Positions 23,726 to 32,684 are shown, numbered from the stretch's first letter. The stretch is DNA of 53,510 nucleotides from UMGS1484 sp045593325 (GCA_045593325.1 JAZNWL010000068.1:1-53510); one strand, 5' to 3'. Notes: a model not told the origin generated them from the letters alone. Numbers and translations are program-made.

Positions 23726-24979
23726 ATGGAAAATCAATTTTTTGTGGACTCAAGGCATTTGTCACCGGAAGCACTGGCAAAAAAACATCGCCTTGAAACC
23801 GATCCGTCCTCCCGAATGAACCATATGGAATATCTGCCGGGGATGGAAGCGATTGAGTCTGATGTGTGTGCAAATGTGATGGAACAGATGAACTCCTACG
23901 ATGATTCAAAATACACCGTAGCTGATGTAAAGGCAGCATTGGAACACGATACATGTACGATAGAGGATTTTAAGGCACTTCTTTCCCCTGCGGCAGAGCT
24001 GTTCCTTGAACAGATGGCACAGAGAGCAAGACGGGAAACATCGAAACATTTCGGTAATACCGTTTATTTGTTCACTCCGCTTTACATCGCCAATTACTGC
24101 GAAAATTACTGTGTGTACTGCGGTTTTAACTGCTATAACCATATCAAGCGGATGAAGCTTAGTATGGAGCAGATTGAAAAAGAAATGAAGGTTATTGCTG
24201 ACAGCGGTATGGAGGAAATTCTGATTCTTACCGGTGAAAGCCGTAGCAAAAGCAACGTGGAATACATTGGGGAAGCCTGCAAGCTGGCTCGCAAGTATTT
24301 CCGTATGGTTGGTTTGGAAATCTATCCTGTTAATACCGATGAATACAAGTATCTCCACGAATGCGGTGCGGACTACGTAACAGTATTCCAAGAAACCTAT
24401 GATACTAACAAATACGAACAACTTCATCTGCTTGGTCACAAACGTGTGTGGCCCTACCGCTTTGATGCCCAGGAACGCGCCCTTAAAGGCGGTATGAGAG
24501 GTGTGGCGTTTTCGGCACTTCTTGGCCTGTCGGATTTCCGCAAGGATGCCTTGGCAAGTGCATTGCACGTGTATTACTTGCAGAGAAAGTATCCTCACGC
24601 CGAAATGTCGCTTTCTTGTCCGCGACTTCGACCGATCATCAATAATGATAAAATTAATCCCTTGGATGTTCACGAAAAACAGCTTTGTCAGGTGCTTTGC
24701 GCATACCGTATTTTCTTGCCTTTTGTTGGTATTACGGTATCTTCCCGCGAAAGTGCCCGGTTTCGAAACGGCATTGTGAAGATTGCGGCAACCAAGGTTT
24801 CTGCAGGTGTTTCCACCGGTATTGGTGATCACGAAAGTAAATACACCGGCAAAGAAACGGACAACGTACAAGGGGACGAGCAGTTTGAAATTGATGATAA
24901 CCGCAGTCTTGACAAGATGTATCGGGACATTGCACAGGAAGGTTTGCAACCGGTTCTGAATGACTATTTGTATGTGTGA
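23726..24979 (+). CDS. thiH: 2-iminoacetate synthase ThiH
   Basis: 417 residues from ATG behind AAGGTG (a GTG three codons upstream overlaps that ribosome site and is less likely). Radical SAM CxxxCxxC motif CENYCVYC within YCENYCVYCGFNC (about 113-125). Cleaves tyrosine to dehydroglycine for ThiG, the anaerobic route. Its presence in place of ThiO fits an anaerobe. Confidence 0.95.
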   Translation: MENQFFVDSRHLSPEALAKKHRLETDPSSRMNHMEYLPGMEAIESDVCANVMEQMNSYDDSKYTVADVKAALEHDTCTIEDFKALLSPAAELFLEQMAQRARRETSKHFGNTVYLFTPLYIANYCENYCVYCGFNCYNHIKRMKLSMEQIEKEMKVIADSGMEEILILTGESRSKSNVEYIGEACKLARKYFRMVGLEIYPVNTDEYKYLHECGADYVTVFQETYDTNKYEQLHLLGHKRVWPYRFDAQERALKGGMRGVAFSALLGLSDFRKDALASALHVYYLQRKYPHAEMSLSCPRLRPIINNDKINPLDVHEKQLCQVLCAYRIFLPFVGITVSSRESARFRNGIVKIAATKVSAGVSTGIGDHESKYTGKETDNVQGDEQFEIDDNRSLDKMYRDIAQEGLQPVLNDYLYV

Positions 24980-24989
24980 GGGAAAGAGA

Positions 24990-25625
24990 ATGAAAAAGTT
25001 TGATCCAAGTTTATATTTTATCACCGACAGTACGGGCTATACCGAGGAAGAATTCCTTTACCGTGTGGAACAGGCACTAAAAGGCGGCGCAACCCTGCTT
25101 CAGCTTCGTGAAAAGAACAAGAGCACCAGAGAATATATTCGCCTTGCCGAGAAGGTACACGCTATCGCAAAGCGTTACAACGTGCCGTTGATTATTGATG
25201 ACCGTGTAGACGTTGCTCTCGCTATTGATGCAGAAGGTGTCCATGTGGGAGCCGAAGATATGCCCATTGCAACCGCAAGAAAGCTCATGGGCGATGATAA
25301 GATCGTTGGCGCAACAGCAAAGACAGTCCCCTGGGCAAAGGAAGCATACGAACAGGGAGCAGATTATCTTGGCGTGGGTGCTATTTATCCCACCACGACC
25401 AAGGTAAAAACCGTTCTGACTTCTACCGATACCCTTCGGGATATCTGCAAGGCTGTTCCAATTCCTGTGGGGGCTATTGGCGGACTCAACAAGGATAACA
25501 TTGACATTCTTGCAGGGATTCCCATAGCAGGCATTTGTGTGGTATCCGCCATTATGAAAGCGGAGGATCCCAGAATGGCGGCAGAGGAACTAAAAGTAAG
25601 AGCGCAGGAACTTGGTTTATGCTAA
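24990..25625 (+). CDS. thiE: Thiamine-phosphate synthase ThiE
   Basis: 211 residues. TIM-barrel motifs QLREKNKSTREY, PLIIDDRVDVALA, GVHVGAEDMP, GATAKT, and YLGVGAIYPTTTK (pyrophosphate site). Joins thiazole phosphate and HMP-PP. ATG chosen behind GAGGGAAAGAGA just after the thiH stop; a longer frame overlaps thiH. Confidence 0.96.
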   Translation: MKKFDPSLYFITDSTGYTEEEFLYRVEQALKGGATLLQLREKNKSTREYIRLAEKVHAIAKRYNVPLIIDDRVDVALAIDAEGVHVGAEDMPIATARKLMGDDKIVGATAKTVPWAKEAYEQGADYLGVGAIYPTTTKVKTVLTSTDTLRDICKAVPIPVGAIGGLNKDNIDILAGIPIAGICVVSAIMKAEDPRMAAEELKVRAQELGLC

Positions 25626-25637
25626 AGGGGGATTTTT

Positions 25638-26453
25638 ATGAAAATGAAAACAGCATTGACCATTGCAGGCAGCGATTGTAGTGGAGGCGCAGGGATTCAA
25701 GCGGATTTGAAAACCATGACCATGAACGGTGTTTATGCCATGAGTGCCATCACGGCGCTAACGGCACAAAACACCACCGGTGTGCGAGCAATTCAGGAAT
25801 CAACACCTGAATTTTTGAAACAACAACTGGATGCGGTGTTTGAGGATATTGTTCCCGACGCTGTAAAAATCGGTATGGTAGCTTCTTCGGAACTCATTTG
25901 CGTGATTGCAGATAGGCTTAGCTATTATAAGGCTAAAAATGTGGTAGTAGATCCCATTATGGTGGCAACCAGCGGTTCTTCTTTGATAAAGACCGATGCG
26001 GTGCACACCTTAGTAGAGAAACTTCTGCCCATTGCAACCCTCGTTACGCCGAATATCCCCGAAGCACAGGTGCTTTCCGGAAAGACCATTGAAAGCAAAG
26101 AAGATATGCTTTTTGCCGCAAAATTCATGGGTGATACCTACGGCAGTGCGGTTCTTCTAAAAGGCGGTCACAGCATAAACGATGCCAATGACCTTTTGTA
26201 TGCAAACGGTGAAATGGTATGGTTTGAAGGTAAGCGTATGAACAATCCAAACACCCACGGTACAGGATGTACCCTTTCCAGCGCGATCGCTTCTAATCTT
26301 GCCAAAGGGCTCTCTCTTGCTGAGTCTGTGAAAAGGGCAAAAGACTACATCACCAATGCCCTTGCTGCACAACTTAATTTAGGAAAGGGTTCGGGTCCTA
26401 TACAGCATAATTTTGGACTCTGTTTCATGAATCAAAAGAATGAGATATGTTAG
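25638..26453 (+). CDS. thiD: Hydroxymethylpyrimidine (phosphate) kinase ThiD
   Basis: 271 residues, ribokinase fold. TIAGSDCSGGAGIQADLKTM at the N-terminus and the anion-hole/catalytic THGTGCTLSSAIASNLAKG near the C-terminus. Phosphorylates HMP and HMP-P. Last gene of thiSFGHED. No thiC is present in the window, so HMP must come from elsewhere or by salvage. Confidence 0.95.
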   Translation: MKMKTALTIAGSDCSGGAGIQADLKTMTMNGVYAMSAITALTAQNTTGVRAIQESTPEFLKQQLDAVFEDIVPDAVKIGMVASSELICVIADRLSYYKAKNVVVDPIMVATSGSSLIKTDAVHTLVEKLLPIATLVTPNIPEAQVLSGKTIESKEDMLFAAKFMGDTYGSAVLLKGGHSINDANDLLYANGEMVWFEGKRMNNPNTHGTGCTLSSAIASNLAKGLSLAESVKRAKDYITNALAAQLNLGKGSGPIQHNFGLCFMNQKNEIC

Positions 26454-26529
26454 CTTTGACCAGGGAAACTACACTCCCTTGTGATTTTCTTGAAAATGAT
26501 TTCACCCCTTTTGTGACATAGTACAGAAT

Positions 26530-26570
26530 AAGCCACTTGGGTCTTGCTTTTTTGACCCAAGTGGTTTATG
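26530..26570 (+). terminator. Terminator-like hairpin after thiD
   Basis: AGCCACTTGGGTC ... GACCCAAGTGGTTT, 13-bp stem with a T-rich loop. The tail T run is short (TTTATG), so efficiency is uncertain. Confidence 0.6.
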
Positions 26571-26627
26571 ATTATGATAACCAAACGCGGTTTATGAACC
26601 TTCACAATTTACAAAGGAGTAAAAGCT

Positions 26628-27059
26628 ATGAACACCAAATTAACCAAAGAAGTACAAGAACTTATGGACAAACGGTTTGGTAAGGATAATTTGATTGCCC
26701 TCGCCACCACCCAAAACGCTACACCTTTTGTACGTGCGGTAAACACTTATTATGAAAACGGATGCTTTTATGTGATTACCCATGCTCTTTCCAATAAAAT
26801 GCAACAGATTGGAGAAAATCCTGCCGTTGCCATTTGCGGCGATTGGTTTACCGCCCACGGTGTGGGAGAGAATATAGGGCATATTTTGGCGAAGGAAAAT
26901 GAAGAGATTGCCGCTAAACTGCGGGCTGCTTTTGCCCAGTGGTATGATAACGGCCATTCTGATGAAAATGATCCCAATACCATTATTCTTCGGGTACGTT
27001 TGACTGACGGTGTATTGTTTTCTCACGGAACCCGGTATGACATCGACTTTACGGCGTAA
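26628..27059 (+). CDS. Pyridoxamine 5'-phosphate oxidase-fold flavoprotein
   Basis: 143 residues behind AAAGGAG. Split-barrel FMN-binding pattern: LIALATTQNATPFVRAVNTYYENGCFYVITHALSNKMQQIGENPAVAICGDWF, typical of the PNPOx-like/general stress protein family. Probably a flavin or cofactor oxidoreductase. Not necessarily linked to thiamine, although it directly follows the operon. Terminator at 27122-27157. Confidence 0.88.
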   Translation: MNTKLTKEVQELMDKRFGKDNLIALATTQNATPFVRAVNTYYENGCFYVITHALSNKMQQIGENPAVAICGDWFTAHGVGENIGHILAKENEEIAAKLRAAFAQWYDNGHSDENDPNTIILRVRLTDGVLFSHGTRYDIDFTA

Positions 27060-27121
27060 CCTGCAATAGGTAATGCATAAGAGCAGAAAACAATGGGTAA
27101 ATGTATGAGATTTTAGTGGAG

Positions 27122-27157
27122 AACCCCACCTGCCTTGATGGTAGGTGGGGTTAGTTT
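27122..27157 (+). terminator. Rho-independent terminator
   Basis: AACCCCACCT GCCTTGATGG TAGGTGGGGTT, strong stem followed by AGTTT, 60 bp past the PNPOx-like stop. Confidence 0.8.
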
Positions 27158-27266
27158 CAATTTATGAATTTTGAAGTTTTTTTAAAATTTGGTGAGATAT
27201 TTTGCCCTCTTGTGTGTTTAATAGGTAGAAAAGGTAATTTTCAATTTATTTTTAGGAGGAATGATG

Positions 27267-28370
27267 ATGAAAACCTTGAAAAAATTGTTGGCATTCGCTG
27301 TGTGTTTTGCCCTGTTGGCAACCGTTTCTTTTTCGGCACTTGCCCAACAGGCTACCACCGTTACCTTAGCGTTTGACACGGTGGAAGAACAGGATTTTGT
27401 GGAAGTGCATTTGAATTTAAAAGAAAAAAATTCTATGATTGGCGCATTTCAAGCCCAATTCGATTATGATGAAACCTATTTGGAAATTGTGCCGCTTGTG
27501 AGTCCCTCGAATCCGAAAAACCTGTTTTTTGAGTGCCCTTATACTTATGAAGAACATAAAGTGCAGTATGCTTCCAACGAAAAAAATATGAAGTTCGCTT
27601 TGGCAACTGCCAAAGGCATTCAAGACGACGGTTTATTTATCACCATTCGTTTTCGTGTGATTCGGGATATTCCTGCCGGTCAACTGGCGGAAATTTCGGG
27701 CACCTTTGAAGTGATTACCGACTGCAATGGCGACCAATACCAATCTGCCGGGATTCTTTCGGGTGGGGTTATGGGTACCGACTACGTGCCTGATAACAAC
27801 CGTTACACCAACGAACGCACCGGCATTGAAGCCATTGCAAGCGGGGACGATTCCATTAACAACGGCGACTTTGTTACCCGTTTCCATGGTACCGACGGTC
27901 AGGCGGTGGATTATGACATCGGCTTTTTGGATGGGGAAGAAGCCTTGCAACCCCAAGAAGACGTAACCGTTCGGTTGCCTTTGCCGGAAAATTTTGACCC
28001 TAAAAAAGTACAGGTTTTCCATGAGGATGAGAAGGGCAACAAAAGCGAAATGACCGTTATTGTGCGGGAGGATACCATTATACTGGAAACCGACGGCTTT
28101 AGCCGTTACACCGTGGTAGACCCCACCAAGCAAGCAGGGGAATACGTAGAAGCCCCCGAACTTGACTACGGTGACGTGGATGGCAGTGGTAAAGTGGATG
28201 CCAAAGACGCTTTGGTTGTGCTGAAAGCGGCAGTGAAAAAATTCACCCCGGATGCCGACCAAAGAAAAGCTGCCCGGGTGAATAAAGATGACAAAATTGA
28301 TGCCAAAGACGCCTTGGAGATTTTAAAATACGCGGTGAAGAAAATTGAGAAATTCCCTGTGGAAGCATAA
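27267..28370 (+). CDS. Secreted cohesin-like/dockerin protein
   Basis: 367 residues. Three ATGs in a row; the third is best spaced from AGGAGG. Signal peptide about 1-26 ending ALA. Residues about 30-165 resemble a cohesin module (VEVHLNLKEKNSMIGAFQAQFDYDETYLEIV). A middle domain (about 205-290) includes RLPLPENFDPKKVQVFHEDEKGNKSEMT, common in clostridial surface proteins. The C-terminus is a type I dockerin: GDVDGSGKVDAKDALVVLKAA, then NKDDKIDAKDALEILKYAVKK. The first Ca-binding loop is complete (D-D-S-D-D); the second lacks the first ligand. It probably participates in an extracellular cohesin-dockerin network. Confidence 0.85.
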   Translation: MKTLKKLLAFAVCFALLATVSFSALAQQATTVTLAFDTVEEQDFVEVHLNLKEKNSMIGAFQAQFDYDETYLEIVPLVSPSNPKNLFFECPYTYEEHKVQYASNEKNMKFALATAKGIQDDGLFITIRFRVIRDIPAGQLAEISGTFEVITDCNGDQYQSAGILSGGVMGTDYVPDNNRYTNERTGIEAIASGDDSINNGDFVTRFHGTDGQAVDYDIGFLDGEEALQPQEDVTVRLPLPENFDPKKVQVFHEDEKGNKSEMTVIVREDTIILETDGFSRYTVVDPTKQAGEYVEAPELDYGDVDGSGKVDAKDALVVLKAAVKKFTPDADQRKAARVNKDDKIDAKDALEILKYAVKKIEKFPVEA

Positions 28371-28410
28371 AACACAACAAAAAATTGGGGTTGCCCCATA
28401 GTATAAAACA

Positions 28411-28443
28411 AGCCACTTGACCGCAAATGGTCAAGTGGCTTTT
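28411..28443 (+). terminator. Terminator of the cohesin/dockerin gene
   Basis: AGCCACTTGACC GCAAAT GGTCAAGTGGCT followed by TTTTCTGTG. It lies between convergent genes; on the minus strand it can also serve the HepT gene. Confidence 0.8.
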
Positions 28444-28467
28444 CTGTGATTGGATTTTATTTGTAGG

Positions 28468-28728
28468 TTATTCCTTGGATAACAGTTCCAGCAGTTGAGG
28501 AATATCATTTTTTAACGTTTCATACACAACGTTCAAATCCACGTTGCCGTAATCATGAACAATACGATTTCGAAAGCCATACACAGCGATCCAAGGGACG
28601 TTTGTGTTCTTTTCTTTATAGTCTTCCGATAGCTTTTTGCTGTTTTCCGATATTTGAATCATACGGAACAACATAGAGTCCAACAGAAGTTCATTGGCAT
28701 TCAGTTCTTCCATTTCAACATTCTGCAT
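28468..28728 (-). CDS. HepT-like RNase/toxin domain protein
   Basis: 86 residues from the first ATG. HepT/DUF86 features: ELLLDSMLFRMIQISENSKKLS and the catalytic R-x4-H type segment FRNRIVHDYG. The family's first helix is missing from this start, but the frame stays open upstream to about 28805 and encodes NDHYYLQKIIKDLTFVTSQ, which looks like that helix. No ATG, GTG, TTG or CTG exists in that stretch. Pairs with the HTH-MntA protein immediately upstream, as in MntA/HepT modules where HepT is the RNase toxin silenced by AMPylation. Confidence 0.78.
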   Translation of the reverse strand: MQNVEMEELNANELLLDSMLFRMIQISENSKKLSEDYKEKNTNVPWIAVYGFRNRIVHDYGNVDLNVVYETLKNDIPQLLELLSKE

Positions 28729-28792
28729 CTGTGATGTAACAAAGGTAAGGTCTTTGATTATTTTTTGAAGGTAGTAATGGTCATTCTTTATA

Positions 28793-29266
28793 TTATCCGT
28801 AAATTTTTACTCCATCTTTTAAGATTTCATTCACAAGGTCAAGGTTATCTTTCAGTTGATTCACATCCAGAACATCCACCTTTTTATGAAGTGTTGTGCG
28901 GAGTTCTTCTACCAATCCGTAAAAGGTCAGCCCCTTGAGATTGGCGGAAATCAGTAAATCCACATCGCTTACGGGTGTTGCTTTCCCTTTGGCATAAGAG
29001 CCGAAAAGATAACAATAATCTACGTGGTGTTTACCAAAAATTTGGGAACATTTTTCTATAATATCGCTCAATTCAAGAATACCGTGTTCTTCATCGATGA
29101 TATTTGTTTTTTTAAGTATATCAAGGATATAGTTGTATTTTATTGTGTCTGCCTTTTTGGAATCGTTTTCATAGGTTTTATAGGACCGCAAAGAAATGCC
29201 AACCAAATCGGCAACTTGTTGCTGTGTCATTTTCTTTTCGGTTCGTAAGGTTTTCAGTTGACTCAT
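28793..29266 (-). CDS. HTH-XRE fused to MntA-like nucleotidyltransferase
   Basis: 157 residues, start behind GGAGGTGCAAAT. Residues 1-55 are a Cro/XRE helix-turn-helix (KKMTQQQVADLVGISLRSYKTYE). Residues about 85-157 are a minimal nucleotidyltransferase with GSYAKGKATPVSDVDLLI (GSx10DxD). In MntA/HepT systems the nucleotidyltransferase AMPylates and neutralises HepT. The fused DNA-binding domain suggests it also represses its own promoter, where two palindromic boxes are found (29291-29336). Confidence 0.88.
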   Translation of the reverse strand: MSQLKTLRTEKKMTQQQVADLVGISLRSYKTYENDSKKADTIKYNYILDILKKTNIIDEEHGILELSDIIEKCSQIFGKHHVDYCYLFGSYAKGKATPVSDVDLLISANLKGLTFYGLVEELRTTLHKKVDVLDVNQLKDNLDLVNEILKDGVKIYG

Positions 29267-29284
29267 ATTTGCACCTCCGAAATT

Positions 29285-29336
29285 AGTATAGTGCAAAATT
29301 TGCACCTTGTCAATAGTGGGGGTGCAAATTTTGCAC
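29285..29336 (-). promoter_or_regulatory. Promoter with two palindromic operators
   Basis: On the minus strand: TTGACA (29308-29313), 17-bp spacer, TATACT (29285-29290). The spacer contains GTGCAAATTTTGCAC (plus-strand 29291-29305). A second, near-identical palindrome lies upstream of the -35 box at 29322-29336. Their centres are 31 bp apart, three helical turns. They are the likely binding sites of the HTH-MntA protein and would block RNA polymerase. Confidence 0.85.
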
Positions 29337-29386
29337 TTTTTCTTACGATATGCGCAAATGGGAACGGCGTATTGGCACGGATCATA

Positions 29387-31018
29387 TTATTCCCACAAAT
29401 CTTTGATTTCCTCGGGCTTGATTTTCATTTCCTTTCGGTCGTAGGTTAAGATGCCGTTGGTTTCGTCTTCCACGTCGGAAAGTTGGGTATACACGCAAGC
29501 GCACAGGCCTTGTTCCCGCAGGGGAAGGAGTTCGTTTTGATAAAGATTGCGGAAGGCTTTGACAAACTCCTCTTTTGTTTTAAACTTGCCGTAGCCGTAG
29601 GTTTTGTTGGGGTTAAAGGAGTGTTTTGGAATTTTATAGGAATACCCACCGAATTCCGAAAGGAAAATCGGCTTTTTGCTTGGCTTTACCTTCAATTTTT
29701 TAAAGTAAACGTGCAGAGAGGTGAAATCGTTGTTTTTGGCGGTAAACCAGCCGGAGGCGGAGTCGATCAAGCGGGAGGAATCCAGTTTCTTTAGGTTATC
29801 ATACATCTCATCGGCGCAAAATTGCCCCCAGCCCTCGTTGAAGATGGTCCATTCCACAATGCAGGGGTGGTTATACAGCTGATGCACCGTTTGTTCCATT
29901 CCCTTCACAAAGGCTCTGCGGGTTTTTGGATTTTTGTGGGTTCGTGTATCCTTTTTTCTTTGAAAACCCAAAGTGGGCAGGGCGGTATCCCGTACAAAGG
30001 AATACTTGCCGTTATTCACCATATCCTGAAACACCGCCATGCCGTGTTTATCGCAATAGTAATAAAAGGCTTCGGGCTCCACTTTGATATGCTTTCGCAA
30101 CATATTGAATCCCAAGGACTTCATTTTCAGGATATCGTTTTCATACTCGCTCACGTGGGCGGGGGTGTAGAGCCCGTCGGAAAAATACCCTTGGTCCAGC
30201 ACTCCGTTGAAGAAATAGGGCTTGCCGTTGAGCAGGAGTTTGTTGCCCTGAATGTCCAAGGTGCGCAGGGCAAAGTAACTTTCAATTTTATCTTCTCCCG
30301 AAGTGGCGGTAAACTCATAAAGATAGGGGGTTTCGGGGGTCCAGTTTTTTGGGTTTTGGATCACAATATCCGCTTTGCCGTTTTTTATGGGGAAGGTGTT
30401 GCCTTCCACCGTGACTTCCCCTGTTTCAATCCCTTCAAAGGCGATATGGGCGGTGTTCAGGGTGACGTCGATTTTCAAAGCTTGTATATAATTTTCGGGC
30501 ACGCTTTCCAGCCATACGCTTTGCCAGATACCGCTAACGGGGGTATACCACATACCGCCCCGTTTTTCTTTTTGTTTGCCGTAGGGGAGAATATGGTCGG
30601 TTAAGCAGTCGGTCACCAGCAGGGTGATTTGGTTTTCCTCTTCCAGATACTGGGTAACATCAAAGGAAAAAGCATCGTATCCGCCCACGTGCTCTCCCAC
30701 TTCTTTGCCGTTGAACAGCAGGGTGCAGGTTTGGTCCACCGCCCCGAAATGAATCAGCACACGGTCTTTCACAAAGCCGTCCGGCAGGGTGAAGGTGCGC
30801 TGATAACACAGTAGGGTTTCACCGAAATATTTGCCAACTCCCGAAAGGAGACTTTCAGGGCAAAAGGGCACGAAAATATCGTACGTTTGGTTTTCTGCGT
30901 GCAGTTCCCAAATGCCGTCCAGGGAGAAAAAGGAATCCCGTTTCAGTTGGGGACGGGGATATTGGGTTTGGTATGTTCCTTGTAATCCTTCGCCTTTGGC
31001 GGTGTAAAGATCCTTCAT
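29387..31018 (-). CDS. Glycoside hydrolase family 2 enzyme
   Basis: 543 residues from the ATG behind AGGGTG. Three-part GH2 organisation: jelly-roll sugar-binding domain (about 10-175, VLIHFGAVDQTCTLLFNGKEVGEHVGGYDAF), Ig-like domain (about 175-255), and TIM barrel with MKSLGFNMLRKHIKVEPE. Acid/base Glu in IFNEGWGQF and probable nucleophile Glu in FLSEFGGYSY. Cytoplasmic (no signal). Shorter than classic LacZ; beta-galactosidase, glucuronidase or mannosidase activity cannot be separated by eye. Confidence 0.9.
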   Translation of the reverse strand: MKDLYTAKGEGLQGTYQTQYPRPQLKRDSFFSLDGIWELHAENQTYDIFVPFCPESLLSGVGKYFGETLLCYQRTFTLPDGFVKDRVLIHFGAVDQTCTLLFNGKEVGEHVGGYDAFSFDVTQYLEEENQITLLVTDCLTDHILPYGKQKEKRGGMWYTPVSGIWQSVWLESVPENYIQALKIDVTLNTAHIAFEGIETGEVTVEGNTFPIKNGKADIVIQNPKNWTPETPYLYEFTATSGEDKIESYFALRTLDIQGNKLLLNGKPYFFNGVLDQGYFSDGLYTPAHVSEYENDILKMKSLGFNMLRKHIKVEPEAFYYYCDKHGMAVFQDMVNNGKYSFVRDTALPTLGFQRKKDTRTHKNPKTRRAFVKGMEQTVHQLYNHPCIVEWTIFNEGWGQFCADEMYDNLKKLDSSRLIDSASGWFTAKNNDFTSLHVYFKKLKVKPSKKPIFLSEFGGYSYKIPKHSFNPNKTYGYGKFKTKEEFVKAFRNLYQNELLPLREQGLCACVYTQLSDVEDETNGILTYDRKEMKIKPEEIKDLWE

Positions 31019-31347
31019 AGTTATCACCCTGTTTCAGTATAACAAACCCCCGGGCTTTATGCAAGGGGGGAAGCCGGCGGCGGGGGCGTTGCAGGGAAGA
31101 GGGAATAAAAAAGAAAAAAGAATAAATGTTTTACACTCCCTCTGATTTTTCCCCATTCCCACACCTTTGGTGTGGGGACAGGTGGGGTAGGAAGTGATAG
31201 AATAAATTGGGGAAGGTGTATCATGCAGAGGAACAACGGCATATCGTTGCCTATGCTCCCACAAATCATCCGGATACGGATGTAAAAACAAGTTTTTAAG
31301 GTGATTTGTGAAACAAAATTATAAAACATGTTATAGGAGGTTTTTTT
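31019..31347. other. Divergent intergenic region
   Basis: About 330 bp between the GH2 gene and the rightward cluster. Has small palindromes (CACACCTTTGGTGTG, 31169-31183) and A-rich stretches. No gene or convincing promoter pair identified. Confidence 0.5.
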
Positions 31348-31788
31348 ATGAGTTACGTTGGAAAATGGAAATTTCATTCCATTGGTGGAATGAATGAAAA
31401 GGACGAGATGGTTTATATGGAGGCAGAGGAATATCTGAATGCTCCTATGCCTTACATTGACCTAACCGATGAAGAAGCCGTTGCAGATGAAATGAAAGAG
31501 AGACGGCAGATGATCGGCAGTCAGATTGCTGTGTGTGAAGGCGGCAAACTGTATATGCTGCAGCCTTTGCCCGAAGGGGTATCCGAAGAGGAAGTGGAGC
31601 AGGCTGTGAAGGCAGGAATGATTCAACTGTACGACGGTATGATGACCGATGAACCGAAAACTTGGGAAGAACGGGACGGCGAACTTTGGCTGGAGGTGGG
31701 AGAAGGTATGAGTGAAGATGGCTGGGTGCAGCTTTCCGACGGGGAATATCTTCTCTTTATGACCACCCGATTTGTAAAAGCGGAATAA
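31348..31788 (+). CDS. Small acidic hypothetical protein
   Basis: 146 residues behind GGAGG. N-terminal MSYVGKWKFHSIG resembles the start of lipocalin-like small beta-barrel proteins, and the end (DGWVQLSDGEYLLFMTTRFVK) is beta-strand like. The middle is acidic and helical. No signal peptide or metal motif. First gene of a rightward run extending to 39769. Confidence 0.7.
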   Translation: MSYVGKWKFHSIGGMNEKDEMVYMEAEEYLNAPMPYIDLTDEEAVADEMKERRQMIGSQIAVCEGGKLYMLQPLPEGVSEEEVEQAVKAGMIQLYDGMMTDEPKTWEERDGELWLEVGEGMSEDGWVQLSDGEYLLFMTTRFVKAE

Positions 31789-31796
31789 GGCTCAAA

Positions 31797-32009
31797 ATGA
31801 AACAATTTTTGTTGATTATGGGCATTGTTATCATCATAACAGGAGTTACAGCCTTATTCTTTTCCCTGCTGCAAGGATACGGCTACTATCATTTGCTGGA
31901 CGGAGATGCCGATTTATACAGTAGATTGCTTCAGCGAATGATGGTGTTTTTGGTGGTTGGCATTCTTCTTGTGGTGATGGGAGTATTGTGCATCATCCTT
32001 CGCAGATAA
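31797..32009 (+). CDS. Small two-helix membrane protein
   Basis: 70 residues with two membrane helices (about 4-26 and 47-67) separated by a short loop with GDADLYSRLLQRM, ending RR. Starts 8 bp after the preceding stop with a weak ribosome site, so it is probably coupled to it. No family recognised. Confidence 0.6.
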   Translation: MKQFLLIMGIVIIITGVTALFFSLLQGYGYYHLLDGDADLYSRLLQRMMVFLVVGILLVVMGVLCIILRR

Positions 32010-32072
32010 CAGGTTGTATCCTGTAAGGGGACCGGCTGCAAAGGTGCAGAGACTTTATAAGGAGGAAACAAT

Positions 32073-32684
32073 ATGGGTATTTTTGATTCATTGAAAAGAA
32101 CGGCGGAATCCGCATTGAGAAAAGAGGCAACGAAAGCAATAAACAGCGCGGTAACCGGTGGGGTACAGTCGGTAGGGAAAGGACAAAACCGTAGTGAAAG
32201 CTTTACTTTTTCCCTTTTGCCCCAAACGGTGGAACAACTGCAAAGCTTGCCGGAAGCATCCTTGGATTCGGCTTTTAAAACCGCCGCCTTGGTGATGGCG
32301 GTGTTGTGCCATTACGAGAAAAACCCCGATGCTTGTTTTGAAATGTTGAATTTCTTAAAAGGGCCGGAAGATGTCAGCGGATATGAACGGCAATTTATTG
32401 GGGAACGGTTACGGGGCAAAACCTATATTCCTCGTTCCTATTTTAACGGTGCTACCCCCGAAAACAATTATCAACCCACCACGCCCTATACCATTGCCAT
32501 TTATGAAAACCCTTATTCTTTTGACAATGCGAATTGGGCGGTTATGTGGGTAAAAAGCGGCGGTGCCGATGCTCCCCGTCAAATTAAATTGCGCCAAAAA
32601 CCCTCTACCGGTCAATGGTTTTTAAACGATATTCAATGCCTTTCGGAAATCCGTGTGCCGGTGGAAGAAGACCCATGGGCGTAA
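32073..32684 (+). CDS. DUF6935-like protein
   Basis: 203 residues behind AAGGAGG. After an N-terminal helix with Ala/Lys (SLKRTAESALRKEATKAINSAV) there is a domain with LKGPEDVSGYERQFIGERL, YIPRSYFNGATPENNYQPTTPYTI and SGGADAPRQIKLRQKPSTGQWFL, ending DPWA. This matches my recollection of DUF6935, a family of unknown function found beside phage/tellurite-type or secretion genes. Cytoplasmic. Overlaps the next gene by 10 bp. Confidence 0.75.
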   Translation: MGIFDSLKRTAESALRKEATKAINSAVTGGVQSVGKGQNRSESFTFSLLPQTVEQLQSLPEASLDSAFKTAALVMAVLCHYEKNPDACFEMLNFLKGPEDVSGYERQFIGERLRGKTYIPRSYFNGATPENNYQPTTPYTIAIYENPYSFDNANWAVMWVKSGGADAPRQIKLRQKPSTGQWFLNDIQCLSEIRVPVEEDPWA

